DNA of 64,000 bases from contig JAQFVV010006354.1 in assembly GCA_028023455.1 (NCBI GenBank), forward strand, positions 2,531,684-2,595,683, in the 5' to 3' direction. Positions 47,162 to 60,023 of the stretch are shown piece by piece. The position numbers and the translations under genes are program-made. Source of the stretch: Epiperipatus broadwayi. Lineage: Eukaryota; Onychophora; Udeonychophora; Euonychophora; Peripatidae. Within the stretch, counting starts at the first letter, position 1, and every line of letters begins with the position of its first letter. Under the pieces are notes generated by a model, which saw nothing but the letters and a program-made list of their open reading frames with translations, was not told the DNA's origin and ran no database searches.

Positions 47162-50100
47162 CAATATAAAAATATATTTTGTATACTTTATGAAATTTTT
47201 GTGAACCTTTGGAGCTCAAGGCAATATTATATAAAAGAAAAACAAACAGAAACTAACATTTTTTAAATAATAATAAGTTTGGTTTATTAATAACAATAAA
47301 TAAAATAAACATTTACAAAAAAAATATTTGAACAAACATTGCCAAAATAGCACTGTTATCTTTTAAACATTTTGACTAACAATCTTTGTCTTGAGTTGCA
47401 AAAATTACAATTTATTTGACTAAAGTGACTGATTATTCCTCTTTAACTCTTTTTTAACTGTTTATTTTAATAAACACACATAAAAATAAAATAATAATTA
47501 CAAGAGTAACATTTAATTCTATCCAAATAATCTCCTTAAATAATCACAGATTCTAAATCTCTTTACTTTCATTATTAAGATATAAGCTTAACAAACATAA
47601 CCTTAAGTTTAATTGACACATTATATAATACTGTGGCAAAATTTATCAACCATCATAATACACTAATAGGTTTATATTGTATATCATGAGCAAAAGCTAA
47701 GCTGGGTCTAGCATATATAACATATATTTTAAAATTATTATTAATTTCACTACTACTATTATGATTATAGCTAGGGAAGCATTTAAGTAAATCTAAGCTA
47801 ATTTTAAATTAAACTAGATGAATGGGCCGCTCATCAGAGGTCATTTATACACATATTTCAATAAATTCTGTCCACATAAAAATAACTAAACCAAATATTG
47901 TAAAATTTGAATTTAAAAGATTTATAATTCCAGCAACAAAAACTCTGACTGAACATATCAATTTGGTATGCATGAATTGCCACTTATAACCATATGCATA
48001 ATATACATACTTAAAAAATAAATATAAATTATTGTTGGTTGGTTTGTGGATGATAAAACTAACATAACAGCAAAATTCAGATGTTGATACACCCTTAAAT
48101 ATTAAAAATAACTAAATACAACCTGAAGAAACAAAGTTCCTTAAACAAACATATCTTTTCATTACATATCTAAAACAAATGCAGCATCACCTACTGTGGT
48201 AGAACTTGAATTAATACATCATGAGTGATAGGTCAAAATAAATACACATAAGCTCTGCAGAGCTAAACAAATTCCAATGTGGTGGCTTCCAAAAATACAT
48301 ATCTTTGAGTCAGAAAAGAGGATGCTTGGACCTTGTCTTAGTGCATTAGGAACAGGAAAGATGCACCAGAATAATATGAACCTCTCCATGGGATCTAATT
48401 ACTTTCAAAACATGTGATTACAACCACTAAAATACAATATCTAATATATAATAATTCTCACTGGGAATGAGCACTATCACCTCATGGAAAAGTGATAAAC
48501 TAAAGATGGAGGACCTTGTCTACACCATTAGGAATACTAATAATAATCACTAAAGCGTTGCTCTATGAGTCTAACAAATACTTAACTAATAACAAGATAT
48601 AAACATCACTTTCACTGACTAAGTCTTCAACAAGAATTTTAAAATACAACATGTATAATCAATGTCAGAACCAACAATGCAAACTAAGTCAACCAACTAT
48701 ATAAATATTACTTAAAAATTAAATGCATATAAAATTCTAGGCAAAGGTACAATGCACACATAAAAAAATATTAAATATCAAAATATTGTGGCTAGTGAAC
48801 ATTTAAAAGACTGTGAATTAAGTGGGAGAAAATTAATTATCAATGCGTATATAAAAATATTTGCAGTTATTATTAAAGTAGAATTTGTAAAACAAATTAA
48901 TGAAAAACTCTCTGGTAAATCTCTTTGGCTGATTTAGATAAAACCGAGTGAAATACCATACATTTAATTTAGCTACAAATGAGATATTAAAATCTCCAGG
49001 GATAAAAATTACTAAATATACATTAACTTGTGAACTGTTTATCAAATATAATAATACTAATATTACCTGAGAATGGTAGAATGACTACTCATTCTAATAA
49101 ACCCATTAAGACTAAATTATAAAATTAAATTACCTGGCATACTTATACCCAACAGTATTGCACATATTTATAAAGTAAATATTGCATAAATATTTTTTCC
49201 GATTATTTTTTTTAAAAACCAATAAAACAAACAAAATAAAAATACAATAACTTTAGTTCATAGCTTCAGCTTCCTCCATACTGGCTTTCTATTAAATACA
49301 TGTATACCAGTTATTGAAGACTATTTATCTGATGGCTTAAAGCTTCTGGTCAAAACATGTAATTTAAATATGGCAAAGATTTCCAAATGAAACATATTAA
49401 ATAGTTCTTTAAAGTTAATGTAATTCTTTTTTTAAATATACTTTTAGTTTAAATGAGCACTATAATAAACATACAATTAATACTAATAATAATACTATGA
49501 AGAAGGTGATAATAAATAGTAGGTAAAACAAATGATTATGCTGAGAATATCATTGTGGGATTCCATGTTTACTTAGACAATAATACAGATTCATTTTTAA
49601 TTTCTTTTTTTTAAATGAACACATTTTTAAGCAGTTTTCTTTATTTAAAATATACTCACAAAATTTTAAGATGATTCTAAATAATTTCTCTGTACTCTTC
49701 TTAAAAATAAGATTAGGAACATTTTACAAGTAGAGAAATCAATTTGTCTAATGAGTTAAAATAAATTATCACCATTTTAACCACAGATATAATCATATAT
49801 TTTTCATAATGTTTTTTTTTTTTACTTGCAGACTATATTATTCCATTTCAAATTAAAATAATTGCTCCATCTGAGTAAGCAAATCAGTTTATTATAACTA
49901 TACTTTAAACATTCAACAGATAAAAGTTCTTCCTTCAATAATTTCAGTGCAAAACATTTTTATGAAACTATTTTCAAAGCAGGTAATTAACATAATGGAG
50001 AATGTCTCTAGTTAGTAGCAGACATAATTAATATAATATTGGAACTTGGAATTAGCTAGAAATAAAATCAAAATGAGGATATTGAAGCTTTTCAAATATA

Positions 50101-51424
50101 TAATTAGATCATTATACATGTTTTTAATTTTTCCTTGTTTTAATTTTATTCTACTTAATAAGTAACTGAGTAAATTTAGACTATAAATGTTGGTGCAGTA
50201 ATAGTCATTTAGTTATGAACATAATAGCTGCTATATGTTAAATTAATTTCACAGAAGATATAATTTATGTGGTTAGTAGAAAAGATAACACAAATAACAT
50301 TTCATTTTAACATTTTTACAATAGATTTTAAAAGTTAACTAGAAGTTCAACGACAAGGAATGGGTTACCTATTTTTTTAGAAGTTGCTTATTGTAGTCTT
50401 GGAATAATTAAATATATAATTTATCATACTTTTGTTTAAAAAAAAATAATAAACTTTAAAAATAATTACTGCTTATTCTGTAGAAGTAAGATTTCAGGTA
50501 AATTCAGGATTCAGCTCTACCAGCAACAATAAAATGCTATAAAACTTTTATTTTAGAACAATATTCTTTCTATCTGCTTCCAAACTTTCATGTCAATATC
50601 TTTTAAACTAATAAACATAAACTATTTTTTTAACTGTAATTTTTTAAAAAATCAGCTGGAAAACCAAATGATTGATAAATGATGTCAGTTTGATCTAAAT
50701 GCTTGTATATCATGTGGTTTAACAAATTTAATTTAAAAGTTAATAATTCATTTTTTATGTAATATTAAAAAAATATAAACCATAAAATAAAAATAGAAAA
50801 ATGAATATAAAAATTAAAACCAGTTTTATTTATCAATTATACAGTTTTTAAAAAAATATTGGATTGTAGTCATTTTATTCATTCATTTGTTTTTATTTAA
50901 TATTATAGCTAATTATTTATTCATTTTATTATCTTTCTGTGCATGCACACAAACAGGGATGATCCTTACTTGACCTGTACTAGTTAATTATAACTTTTTA
51001 ATGACGACAAATAAAAATATTGAAGAATATTATATTAGAAATAACTTTCATCAAGTTAAGGCTAATGTACAGTAAAGATTAAATTATTATTTGACTGCTT
51101 TATGAATAAAACAAAAGTTATCTTATGATATACTTAACAAACATCTATTATTATTTTAAATACTAACTAAAATATTTATTTTGAGAAAAATACTATCTTA
51201 CATCTCCAACAAAACTAATTACAATATGTTACTTACTTTGCACACATAATTATATAAAATTTATTAAATATTACAACATTACCAATTATTATTACATGCT
51301 ATTTATTAATTAACTAATTTCTTGTTTTTTTAACATATTTTTTTTAAAACAGATAATTTTATAAAATGGTTAAGCTAATATAAAGCATGTTAGCTATTGG
51401 AACCAAGTGAAGTTTCACTTATGT

Positions 51425-51427
<3 letters not shown>
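47162..51427. other. A+T-rich sequence; imperfect duplication at 48,310-48,590
   Basis: GGACCTTGTCTTAGTGCATTAGGAA (two strings split by changes) near 48,329 recurs as GGACCTTGTCTACACCATTAGGAA near 48,511, an imperfect ~180 bp duplication. No coding, RNA or transposon feature otherwise recognised across this 4 kb. Confidence 0.45.

Positions 51428-51428
<1 letters not shown>

Positions 51429-51472
<44 letters not shown>
51429..51472. repeat. (TA)n microsatellite
   Basis: TA array directly abutting the first hammerhead repeat unit. Confidence 0.97.
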
Positions 51473-51479
<7 letters not shown>

Positions 51480-51573
51480 GAGTGTGCTAATAACTCTAAA
51501 CAAGCTTTTTTTTTATTATTTATGATAAATGCTACTACAAGAGAAGGCATTCAAATCATTTTTATCTTGGATT

Positions 51574-51629
51574 GTCCCCATCCCCAGACCGGTTTCGACC
51601 TATGGGTCTCTTCAGTGAGGAGTTGGGAC
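51574..51629 (-). ncRNA. Type I hammerhead ribozyme, unit 1
   Basis: Read on the minus strand: stem I 5' side GTCCCAACTCCTCA, core CTGAAGA, stem II GACC-CATA-GGTC, core GAAA, stem III CCGG, cleavage triplet GTC (cut predicted between 51,587 and 51,586), stem I 3' side TGGGGATGGGGAC. Stem I pairs 6 bp next to the core (one G-U), has an internal loop CAA/TG, then 5 more pairs. All conserved core positions (CUGANGA, GAAA, NUH) are intact. Stem III is a loopless CCGG, as in the minimal hammerheads of PLEs and retrozymes that work as dimers. Confidence 0.9.
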
Positions 51630-51997
51630 ATTAGATCTAAAAAACCAACTCAAGCAAAGCATTTATCTAAAAGATAATTGTTAGAAGACGATCTGAAACT
51701 TTTAGACATCTACATGTCTTTAAAGTCAGCTCTCCAACTGAAAAAATCATATGGGCCTGAACTTAATTCAGATACTCCATATATTAGTAGGCTTAGCTCT
51801 TTAATTTAGCTAAAGCCACAACAGCAAAATAATAATAGTAATAATAACAAGTCAGATGTCACATGACTTATATATAGCTTGCACTTACAAATATGTAAAA
51901 TTAAGAGTGTGCTAATAACTCTAAACAAGCTTTTTTTTATTATTTATGATAAATGCTACTACAAGAGAAGGCATTCAAATCATTTTTATCTTGGATT

Positions 51998-52053
51998 GTC
52001 CCCATCCCCAGACCGGTTTCGACCTATAGGTCTCTTCAGTGAGGAGTTGGGAC
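51998..52053 (-). ncRNA. Type I hammerhead ribozyme, unit 2
   Basis: Same structure as unit 1; the only change is one base in the stem II loop (TATA instead of CATA). Predicted cleavage between 52,011 and 52,010, so cleavage at units 1 and 2 of a minus-strand transcript would release a linear RNA of 424 nt. Confidence 0.9.
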
Positions 52054-52487
52054 ATTAGATCTAAAAAACCAACTCAAGCAAAGCATTTATCTAAAAGATA
52101 ATTGTTAGAAGACGGGACAATCCAAGATAAAAATGATTTGAATGCCTTCTCTTGTAGTAGCATTTATCATAAATAATAAAAAAAAAGCTTGTTTAGAGTT
52201 ATTAGCACACTCTTAATTTTACATATTTGTAAGTGCAAGCTATATATAAGTCATGTGACATCTGACTTGTTATTATTACTATTATTATTTTGCTGTTGTG
52301 GCTTTAGCTAAATTAAAGAGCTAAGCCTACTAATATATGGAGTATCTGAATTAAGTTCAGGCCCATATGATTTTTTCAGTTGGAGAGCTGACTTTAAAGA
52401 CATGTAGATGTCTAAAAGTTTCAGATCGTCTTCTAACAATTATCTTTTAGATAAATGCTTTGCTTGAGTTGGTTTTTTAGATCTAAT

Positions 52488-52543
52488 GTCCCAACTCCTC
52501 ACTGAAGAGACCTATAGGTCGAAACCGGTCTGGGGATGGGGAC
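52488..52543 (+). ncRNA. Type I hammerhead ribozyme, inverted unit
   Basis: Plus-strand copy within the inverted arm: CTGAAGA at 52,502-52,508, stem II GACC-TATA-GGTC at 52,509-52,520, GAAA at 52,521-52,524, CCGG at 52,525-52,528 and GTC ending at 52,530, after which cleavage is predicted. Both halves of stem I (52,488-52,501; 52,531-52,543) pair as in the other units. Confidence 0.9.
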
Positions 52544-52701
52544 AATCCAAGATAAAAATGATTTGAATGCCTTCTCTTGTAGTAGCATTTATCATAAATA
52601 ATAAAAAAAAAGCTTGTTTAGAGTTATTAGCACACTCTTAATTTTACATATTTGTAAGTGCAAGCTATATATAAGTCATGTGACATCTGACTTGTTATTA
52701 T

Positions 52702-52704
<3 letters not shown>

Positions 52705-52769
<65 letters not shown>

Positions 52770-52791
52770 GTATGTTTGTGTGTGTGTGTGT
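52705..52791. repeat. (TA)n/(TG)n microsatellite
   Basis: TA array with interspersed TG, then a short pure (TG)n; it truncates the last inverted ribozyme unit. Confidence 0.95.
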
Positions 52792-52792
52792 T

Positions 52793-52990
52793 CACTAGTG
52801 GGAGCTTTACCAATAGCTCTAATCAAGCTTTATTTTATAAGTGCCGAAAGAGAAAAAAATCATAATCTCTATTGTTAAGTCAGTGTCTGAAACATAAAGG
52901 TTTTCAAATTGATAGTGGTATGTTATATAATGCTGACATTTGAGTTAGTATATTAGATTTTGGAGATAGGGACTTTCCAATAGAGGTTGC
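52793..52990. repeat. Diverged relative of the hammerhead repeat, partial
   Basis: GGGAGCTTTACCAATAGCTC followed by TAATCAAGCTTTATTTTA parallels GTGTGCTAATAACTC and TAAACAAGCTTTTTTTTA at the start of the 424 bp unit, and GACTTTCCAATAGAGG near 52,971 parallels GATTTTCCAATAGAGA at 7,456. No intact ribozyme core is seen. Confidence 0.45.
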
Positions 52991-53061
52991 CTTTATAACA
53001 GTGAGAAATATTGATTATTATCTTTATTGTTATGTTTAGATGGTGACTGGTTTCTAACAGT

Positions 53062-53084
53062 TATATATATATATATATATATAT
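53062..53084. repeat. (TA)n microsatellite
   Basis: Short TA array. Confidence 0.95.
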
Positions 53085-53201
53085 CATTTATAGCCAGTCG
53101 AAAAAAGACAATACCAAAATCAAAAACAATCAACCATTTCAAACTGCTGTCAAGGCAACTTCCTTTTAATAATAATAGTATCATCCTGTATCATTATTAA
53201 A

Positions 53202-53612
<411 letters not shown>

Positions 53613-55255
53613 GTTAATTAAAAAAGATTAACAACATTTGGAAGAAGGTATTGGAGGACAAAATAAAATTAAAAACTTCTCAACCAATAGATTTTAAGTA
53701 TGAAGAGAAAGAAAAAGATATAAATGCTTTTAAATCACACACACATTCATATGATTTGAGAAAGAGAATGCTTTGGAAAAGGTACTTGTTATTGTACTGA
53801 AACATAAGCTATTTAGCTATTTTGCCATGTGAAATATCCTGAAAATAATAGTTAGTATGAAATTATATATATATATAAATTGTAACCGTTTGATTGTTGT
53901 CCCAACTACATAATATCACCAAAACATAAGTGCGCTAAGAATTGTAACCTTGATCACCGATCAATTCCCGCTGCACATTGTCATCTATTAAGAGCTGTAA
54001 CCAAAAGCATATCATGCTATCTATATTATGCACCAAAGACCACAACCAACATCTGGAGCAACTTACCACAGACCAAGCCAATGATATAACATAAACTTTT
54101 TATGATTTAATTTGATCGCAGCCAGGGTGTACCGCGAAGACCTATCATAGTAGTATGATAAAATACATTAAACAAATTATAAGTATGTAATGTTATTATC
54201 TTTCAAACCTTAATTTGCGATTTTCATTGTATGAGACCCGATGGCCGACCATGTACAAGATGGCATAATTTGTGGAACTACATAAGATTATGAAATTTTA
54301 AACCATCTATATGATTTTTAATACAAATGCTAGTCCAGGTAAAGCTTTGCAATAAATAAACATAAATACTTGGGTTCTTTTTTTTATAGTTTACTATATC
54401 ACTGAAACTCTTATTATACTGACAAATGACAATTTTAAAACGTTAAGTAAATATATTCAATCATGTCATTATCTGGTAAATCGGTTTACAGGTTTAATAA
54501 TCAATTTATATTGTATACTAGAATCAACTACGCAAAGCTAAAATGATGAAAAAAGTAAATGGGATTTTATTGTACCTTACACATCATAAACTACCAAAGA
54601 CAAAAAGCATCCAAATGTTTTCTCAAAATATCACTAAACTCTTATATCATGTTGACGATAGTATGTACTTCAATGTATGCTCTATCCAAGGTTTATGATT
54701 TCTGATTTTACGAATGACAAATAGCAACGGCACAGTAAGTTTAATTATAAATCAACGTTTATTTACAAATTTATGAATAATAAGTAATTAATTCTAATGT
54801 TATAATTAAAGACATAAATAAACAAATAAAATAAATAAATTATAATTCCATCGACTTTCTTAAATAACATATCATAGGTACAGTTTTTAAAATCCTAATC
54901 ATACCTTATATTTCAATTTGATATAATGAATGTATTGAGGAAATTATACTAAATTCAACATCAACTCATGAAACATCTAATGTCATTTCCAGATTCAATA
55001 AATCTATACCGTAAACTTATAATAATATAATAAATAATATTATATCTGTAGGATTTAGCTATAATGCAATCATTAAATAAAGTGAAAATTTAAACTTACA
55101 TTCAGGTAAATAATAATCAACCAACAGTTAATTATTATGAGGTAACTTGAATAGAATGTTCTGCTACAATTTAATAATCTAACTTATAAATTATACTTAC
55201 AAATGGAAGAAGATGATTTAGCAGAATAACTAAAATATTTTGCCCAACTTATATC
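53613..55255. other. A+T-rich sequence, nothing recognised
   Basis: The first ~200 bp could be 3' remains of the PLE; no motif proves it. No other feature. Confidence 0.45.
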
Positions 55256-55259
55256 TATG

Positions 55260-55465
55260 AAGTAAAACCATATTCCTGTGGATGCATTCATCTACACATA
55301 GGAATTAAATAACACTAAACGCTTTGTGGATGTATGCACCATCATAAAGTAATAAGTATAATTACACAATTCCGCGGATTAACCACCAGCACAGGAATGA
55401 GTGTAAAATACAAAAAAAATAGCAATTAAGTAATCTGCGGATTAACCACTGGCACAGATTAATGC
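55260..55465. repeat. Degenerate ~66 bp tandem repeat
   Basis: CGCGGATTAACCACCAGCAC (about 55,373) recurs as TGCGGATTAACCACTGGCAC (about 55,436); upstream, CTGTGGATGCATTCATCTAC recurs as TTGTGGATGTATGCACCATC about 50 bp later. Confidence 0.6.
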
Positions 55466-55902
55466 CTTTTAACATTATAAAACAACATTACTATTTACTT
55501 CACATTAAAGTGCAAAATCATTCTCCTCAGTTATTCTGACCATTCAAAAAACACTAACATTTTAGCAAATGTGGGTTCTTGCATAATAAAATGTTACGCT
55601 AATCAGGACAACTAATGTACTAACTTATCTTGCTTAAGATAAAACATATCTAATATAATATAAGTAATATTAGTATAGGGATAGAAATCTGGAAAGACTC
55701 ACAAAATACCTCATAAAAAATTGATACATCTCATAAATTCATTTAGTACTTTTCAAGCTTTTTCGCAAGCGCTATTCTCTTGAATAAGTATTTTATTCAA
55801 CCCCTATTAATTTAAACTTAATAAAATATAACTTATGAACTTCACATGCAAGTTCATATAATGATAAAATTAAAGTAATGCATTATTCATCAGATACATA
55901 AA

Positions 55903-56030
55903 ATCTAACAGGTGTGTGTGTGATATAAATTAAATGTATAGCATTTTATAGTTCAATACATGAATTCTAGCAGGTGTGTGTATCACAAATTAAATTGTAT
56001 AGCATTTGATAACTACAAATATGATCCGTG
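55903..56030. repeat. Imperfect ~62 bp tandem duplication
   Basis: CAGGTGTGTGTGTGATATAA and CAGGTGTGTGTATCACAAAT each precede TTAAAT(T)GTATAGCATTT. Confidence 0.7.
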
Positions 56031-57535
56031 AAATCCATGTATGATGTGTTGAACAATAAATATACGAAGTAATAGCTACAATTATAGTTGAATTCCATAC
56101 ATGTAATTTTATCCATTTGTATTAGTTATTATAAGCACTATTAGATTAACGATTTTACGTGGCTCCATAAACATGAAACAATTCCAAAACATGACATGCA
56201 GAGTTTAAATGAAAATGTTTTTTCATAAGTTATTAATTTCTACATTTCTCTATTAAAACTGTTCCAAGTTTATCACATCCATGCTAATATTTATTTATCC
56301 ATGCTTAAATCTAGGAATACTAATTATAGCAATTAATTTAATCATTCCAAACTGATGATAAAATTAGAAAATAGCTTTGATTAATTATTTGAAGACTGTT
56401 TTTATTATCCAAATGGTAAACAAATTAACTAGCAAATATATTACTGGCATTGCAAAGTTAAATATCAATCAATACTATATTTTTTTTATTAAAATTATAA
56501 ACGGAAATATTAAACCATGTTAATAACTTTAACATTTTACTTTAATTTAAACTTCTTCTTTTTTAAAAAGCAAATTTTCATATTTATAAAACTTCTGTAA
56601 TTAAAATACTTATTTATTTTTTCCAAATTGTAGAATAATAAATATTTTAAAACATACCAAAATCTTGCAATTAATTCTGCTTTTAAACTGGAAAGCTCCG
56701 ACATATTTCAAATGTAATATTGGAAAATTATTACTGGTGATTTGATCCACCTGGCCAGCCGACTTGAACAGACTTTTAAATTTAGCAATTCATCTTATTA
56801 TTAAATACCACTATGTTATTTTTACGTTTATAGAAAACTTTGTGGTAATCCGTTTACTTGTTAACTATTTTAAAATAAGCTTATCATATTTACACCATTT
56901 GCCTTTTACCATTTTCTTTTCTTTTTTTCCCTCAAAAGCAACACTATCAGACGATCTTTTTTTTTTAATTCGCGCTCCTTTCTGTTTTACATTGACGCAT
57001 ACGTAATTACTGTATTTATTTTTAATAATTACATTTAGTTGAACAAATGGTTTTTTTTTTTTAATTCAATGGAAATAATTTTTAAGACCATTTTAAACAA
57101 ATAAAAATTAATATTATTTTTAATAATATTTTACCAAATTTAATGTGTTGTCAAAATTTTTAAAAAGTTAAACATTTTGATATGAATTAGTATATGGAAA
57201 GAAGCAATTTAAATTTATTAAAATAATATAGACAACAAGTAAGGCAAAATATTACCCATTCTCTCTAATAAATTATTTTGAATATAAGACAGTAATCTGT
57301 TCAAAGTGCAAATCAAGCCAATCAAATCACCAAAAGAAGACAGATAAATTTTTATACCAGTTACATCAATTATTATATTTTATAGTAAAATATATGGTTA
57401 CAATATATATATTGTAACAGAATAAGTATATGCCACTACATTTCTTTCAAATAAAAGTAAAAAAAAATGTATAAAATCACATTTGAGTAGAAATATATGT
57501 ATAAAAAAGGGGGAATTTAATTGTTTGATTTTATA
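56031..57535. other. A+T-rich sequence, nothing recognised
   Basis: Contains a perfect 22 bp palindrome (two halves of GTTACAATATA) at 57,397-57,418; no gene or transposon recognised. Confidence 0.5.
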
Positions 57536-57540
57536 TATAT

Positions 57541-59347
57541 TGAAGTGGATACTTTATCCGATTCAAGGGTTCTATCATGTAAATTGGAAAAAAAAAACCC
57601 AAGTTTTATATGTGCAATAACACACATACTTATTTATTTTGAAATCTTATCTTGTTAATTCTAAGTTGATTTTAGTATAAAATATTTTTTTTATGACGCT
57701 TGTTTTCTTTTAAAATAATTAAAAGCAAACAAGGTTTAATTAGTGCTCTTATATGTATTTTATTTAAACTAAAAAAAAAAAAAAATTAATGTTGATGTAT
57801 TTTAAAGCTGAGATTTAGTTTTGTATTTTTTTTTTAAAAAAAAATAATAATCATTTTTGTAAGATTAAGCCCTGTAAGATATTGTTTTCTAATTAAGATT
57901 GCGCGAGAGATAACGAAAGACATAAATAGCTGGGTAATTTATTTTTTGTTTGATTAGAGAGGAGGATTCAAAGAGACTATTCTGTTCATTCAGTTTTTAT
58001 TGCTCACCTTCTTCTTATTGAGGATCGATCCAGATTTTAGCTGTTATTGAACTGTTGCATTGTGAAAGTGACTAAAATTTCTTTTTTTGATATTGGTGCT
58101 ATGGGAATCACCAAGTTGAATTTCCGTTGACCGACAATAACTCTATTTGCCATGATAATAGCATTCATTCAGATGCCATGCCTGTAATATACGCCACGAA
58201 GAATCTCCACAACATGATGGGTTGAGCCTTTCCAAAGATGAACCGCCGGAGCTCCAAATTGTGACTTTCATCATGACCTAACTGTCAAGTCCAGAGTGGA
58301 TCCTGATAATGCCTCCAGACTTCTGAACCTGTAGTAAATGACATCCGTTGTAGAGGACTCCATAAACCGAGCTTTGTGTGAACAACAGAACTTAATATTA
58401 TCTCGAGGTAACTTACCTTTCCATGTCAAAATCAGGGCTAAATCTTTAATTAAGTCTCTCGCAGATCTCAGCTTAATCTTAAAAGAAAATTATATTTACG
58501 ATGTGTAATTTATCAATTTAAATATTAATGTATTTTTGTTTATTTTACAGTACAATCTTAGTAGCAAGATTTTCAATCTTAACATGTTGCTTGTTCGAGA
58601 GTGTAGGGCGAGTGATATTTTATAAGCTTAATAATTTCTCAGTTTTATGATTAACCCTTGTTAAATGCTCAGACCAACCTTAGTAGTTTTCTTTTATTTT
58701 TGTTTGTTTGTTTGCTTCGGTGTAAACTAAATCAAACTTGGCTTTGGCTAGCGATTGCGAGGATATATGATTTATTTATTTTTGGTAGAGATTTATTTGC
58801 TATAATTCAGATTGCATAATTCATGTTTCTTTCTTGTGTGAGACCAACCTTGGCTCATTTCAATGTACTTGTCCATGAGTGTTTTGCAGAATTATGACAG
58901 TCTTGGCACCAACATTTCTTTTCTGGACTAAGAAAAGCTCGTCTGCACTGTCCCGTTATTCTCCACAAACATTCATCTTACTAAATCTCTATAGGAAAAA
59001 GGGAATTGGTTGGGTGAACTGCTAGCAAGAAGATATAAGCCATTTTTGTGTCATAGATAAAAAATGAACTTGTCTGCCTGGGTATTTAATGTAGTTCTGC
59101 TCACATACACTCAATGTTAAGATCTGCTAAGTAAATGTATATCAAGTTTCATGTTTATTTTGTTATTATGTTTAATAAATTTACAAAGTTCTTATAAGTA
59201 TTTTGGCTGATGTTTGTCTCAGTGTTTTCTCAATTGTCTGAATCACCTTCATTAGCTTTTGCTCTCCCTGGGTTTAGTCCTGCACATTCATGTTCGTATA
59301 TCCTGCCCACCCTTAAAATAAACGTCTAGTTTCGGTTTTCGGACTAG
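57541..59347 (+). repeat. 5' LTR, about 1.8 kb
   Basis: The start is fixed by identity to the 3' LTR. The end is inferred from the candidate primer-binding site at 59,348, so the length (~1,807 bp) is provisional. Possible internal signals are TTCATTCAGTTTTT near 57,985 as an initiator without a clear TATA, and AATAAA at about 59,173 and AAAATAAA near 59,315 as poly(A) signals. LTRs this long are uncommon in Ty3/gypsy elements but are known in some insect lineages such as Ulysses and Osvaldo. Confidence 0.65.
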
Positions 59348-59367
59348 TGGCGCCGTCATGGTCAGGA
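59348..59367 (+). promoter_or_regulatory. Candidate primer-binding site
   Basis: TGGCGCCGTCATGGTCAGGA begins with TGG, complementary to the tRNA 3' CCA, followed by CGCC as in many retroelement primer sites. I cannot name the tRNA with confidence. Confidence 0.45.
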
Positions 59368-60023
59368 TGTATGAAACAAAAATCTTTCATCCGGCACATA
59401 GCTATAGTAATTTTACCGCAACCAATGCGGGCCTTCGATTTTAAATCCCAAGTGAGATTTTGTTTGGACAATTGAGGAATATTTCAGTGTTGGAGACAAG
59501 ATTCAGTAGGTAGGGATCAGTTTGTGCTAAATGGTAGAAAGCAGTTTGGAGTAGGGGGTTCATCTTTTCAATTTGAATAATTAATATATATAGTTAATTA
59601 AACAGTGTTCTTTAGAGTTATTACTGAACGGACGGATCAGACAAAAAGATATTAAGAAGTTACATATTTATTTTGTTTCTTTGTTTATTTAAAAAAAGTT
59701 ATTAGTTCTACCTTTGTAAAATAATAATAAAGAAAAACAAAGAGTTTCAGTTTGCATTTTAGAAGTAACAAAATATAAAAGATTTTTTTTTAAAGTTAAA
59801 AATTAGCTGTTACGTTCATAAAAAAAAAAAAAAGTAAGCAAAGAGTTTAGGTTCGCGTTTAAAAAAAAAAAAGTAAACAGTTTAACTTTTGTGCTTTAAA
59901 TATATATATAATAAATAGCAATTGAAGATTAAAAAAAAGAAATAAATTTCATAATTAGACAGAAGTTGCATTGGGAATTTAAATAAAGTTAGAGAAGAGG
60001 CTGAAGATAGACTAGCTAGCATC
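59368..60023 (+). other. Untranslated leader of the LTR retrotransposon
   Basis: About 650 bp between the primer site and gag, with several A-runs; no open frame. Confidence 0.6.

Larger units (their letters stand above)
51471..52704. repeat. Hammerhead-ribozyme repeat: tandem then inverted, forming a palindrome
   Basis: A unit of 424-425 bp runs 51,471-51,895, and a second, nearly identical unit starts at 51,896 but breaks at about 52,113. From 52,114 the same sequence runs in inverse: a partial unit (to 52,221), a full unit (52,222-52,646) and the start of a third that ends in (TA)n. Arms 51,471-52,002 and 52,114-52,646 are almost perfect inverted copies around a 111 bp spacer. Each full unit holds one hammerhead ribozyme and a hairpin AGACAT-CTAC-ATGTCT. 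No open frame. Copy-to-copy identity is near 99%, so the array is young. Confidence 0.92.

Noticed and set aside
46989-47219. 76-codon minus-strand frame with a Pro/Cys-rich stretch
   Set aside because: It reads through the right end of the hAT MITE and has no independent support.
56352-56372. CTGATGATAAAATTAGAAAA, hammerhead-like
   Set aside because: Stem II would be 3 bp of A-T with a 2 nt loop, and no cleavage triplet or stem I is present.
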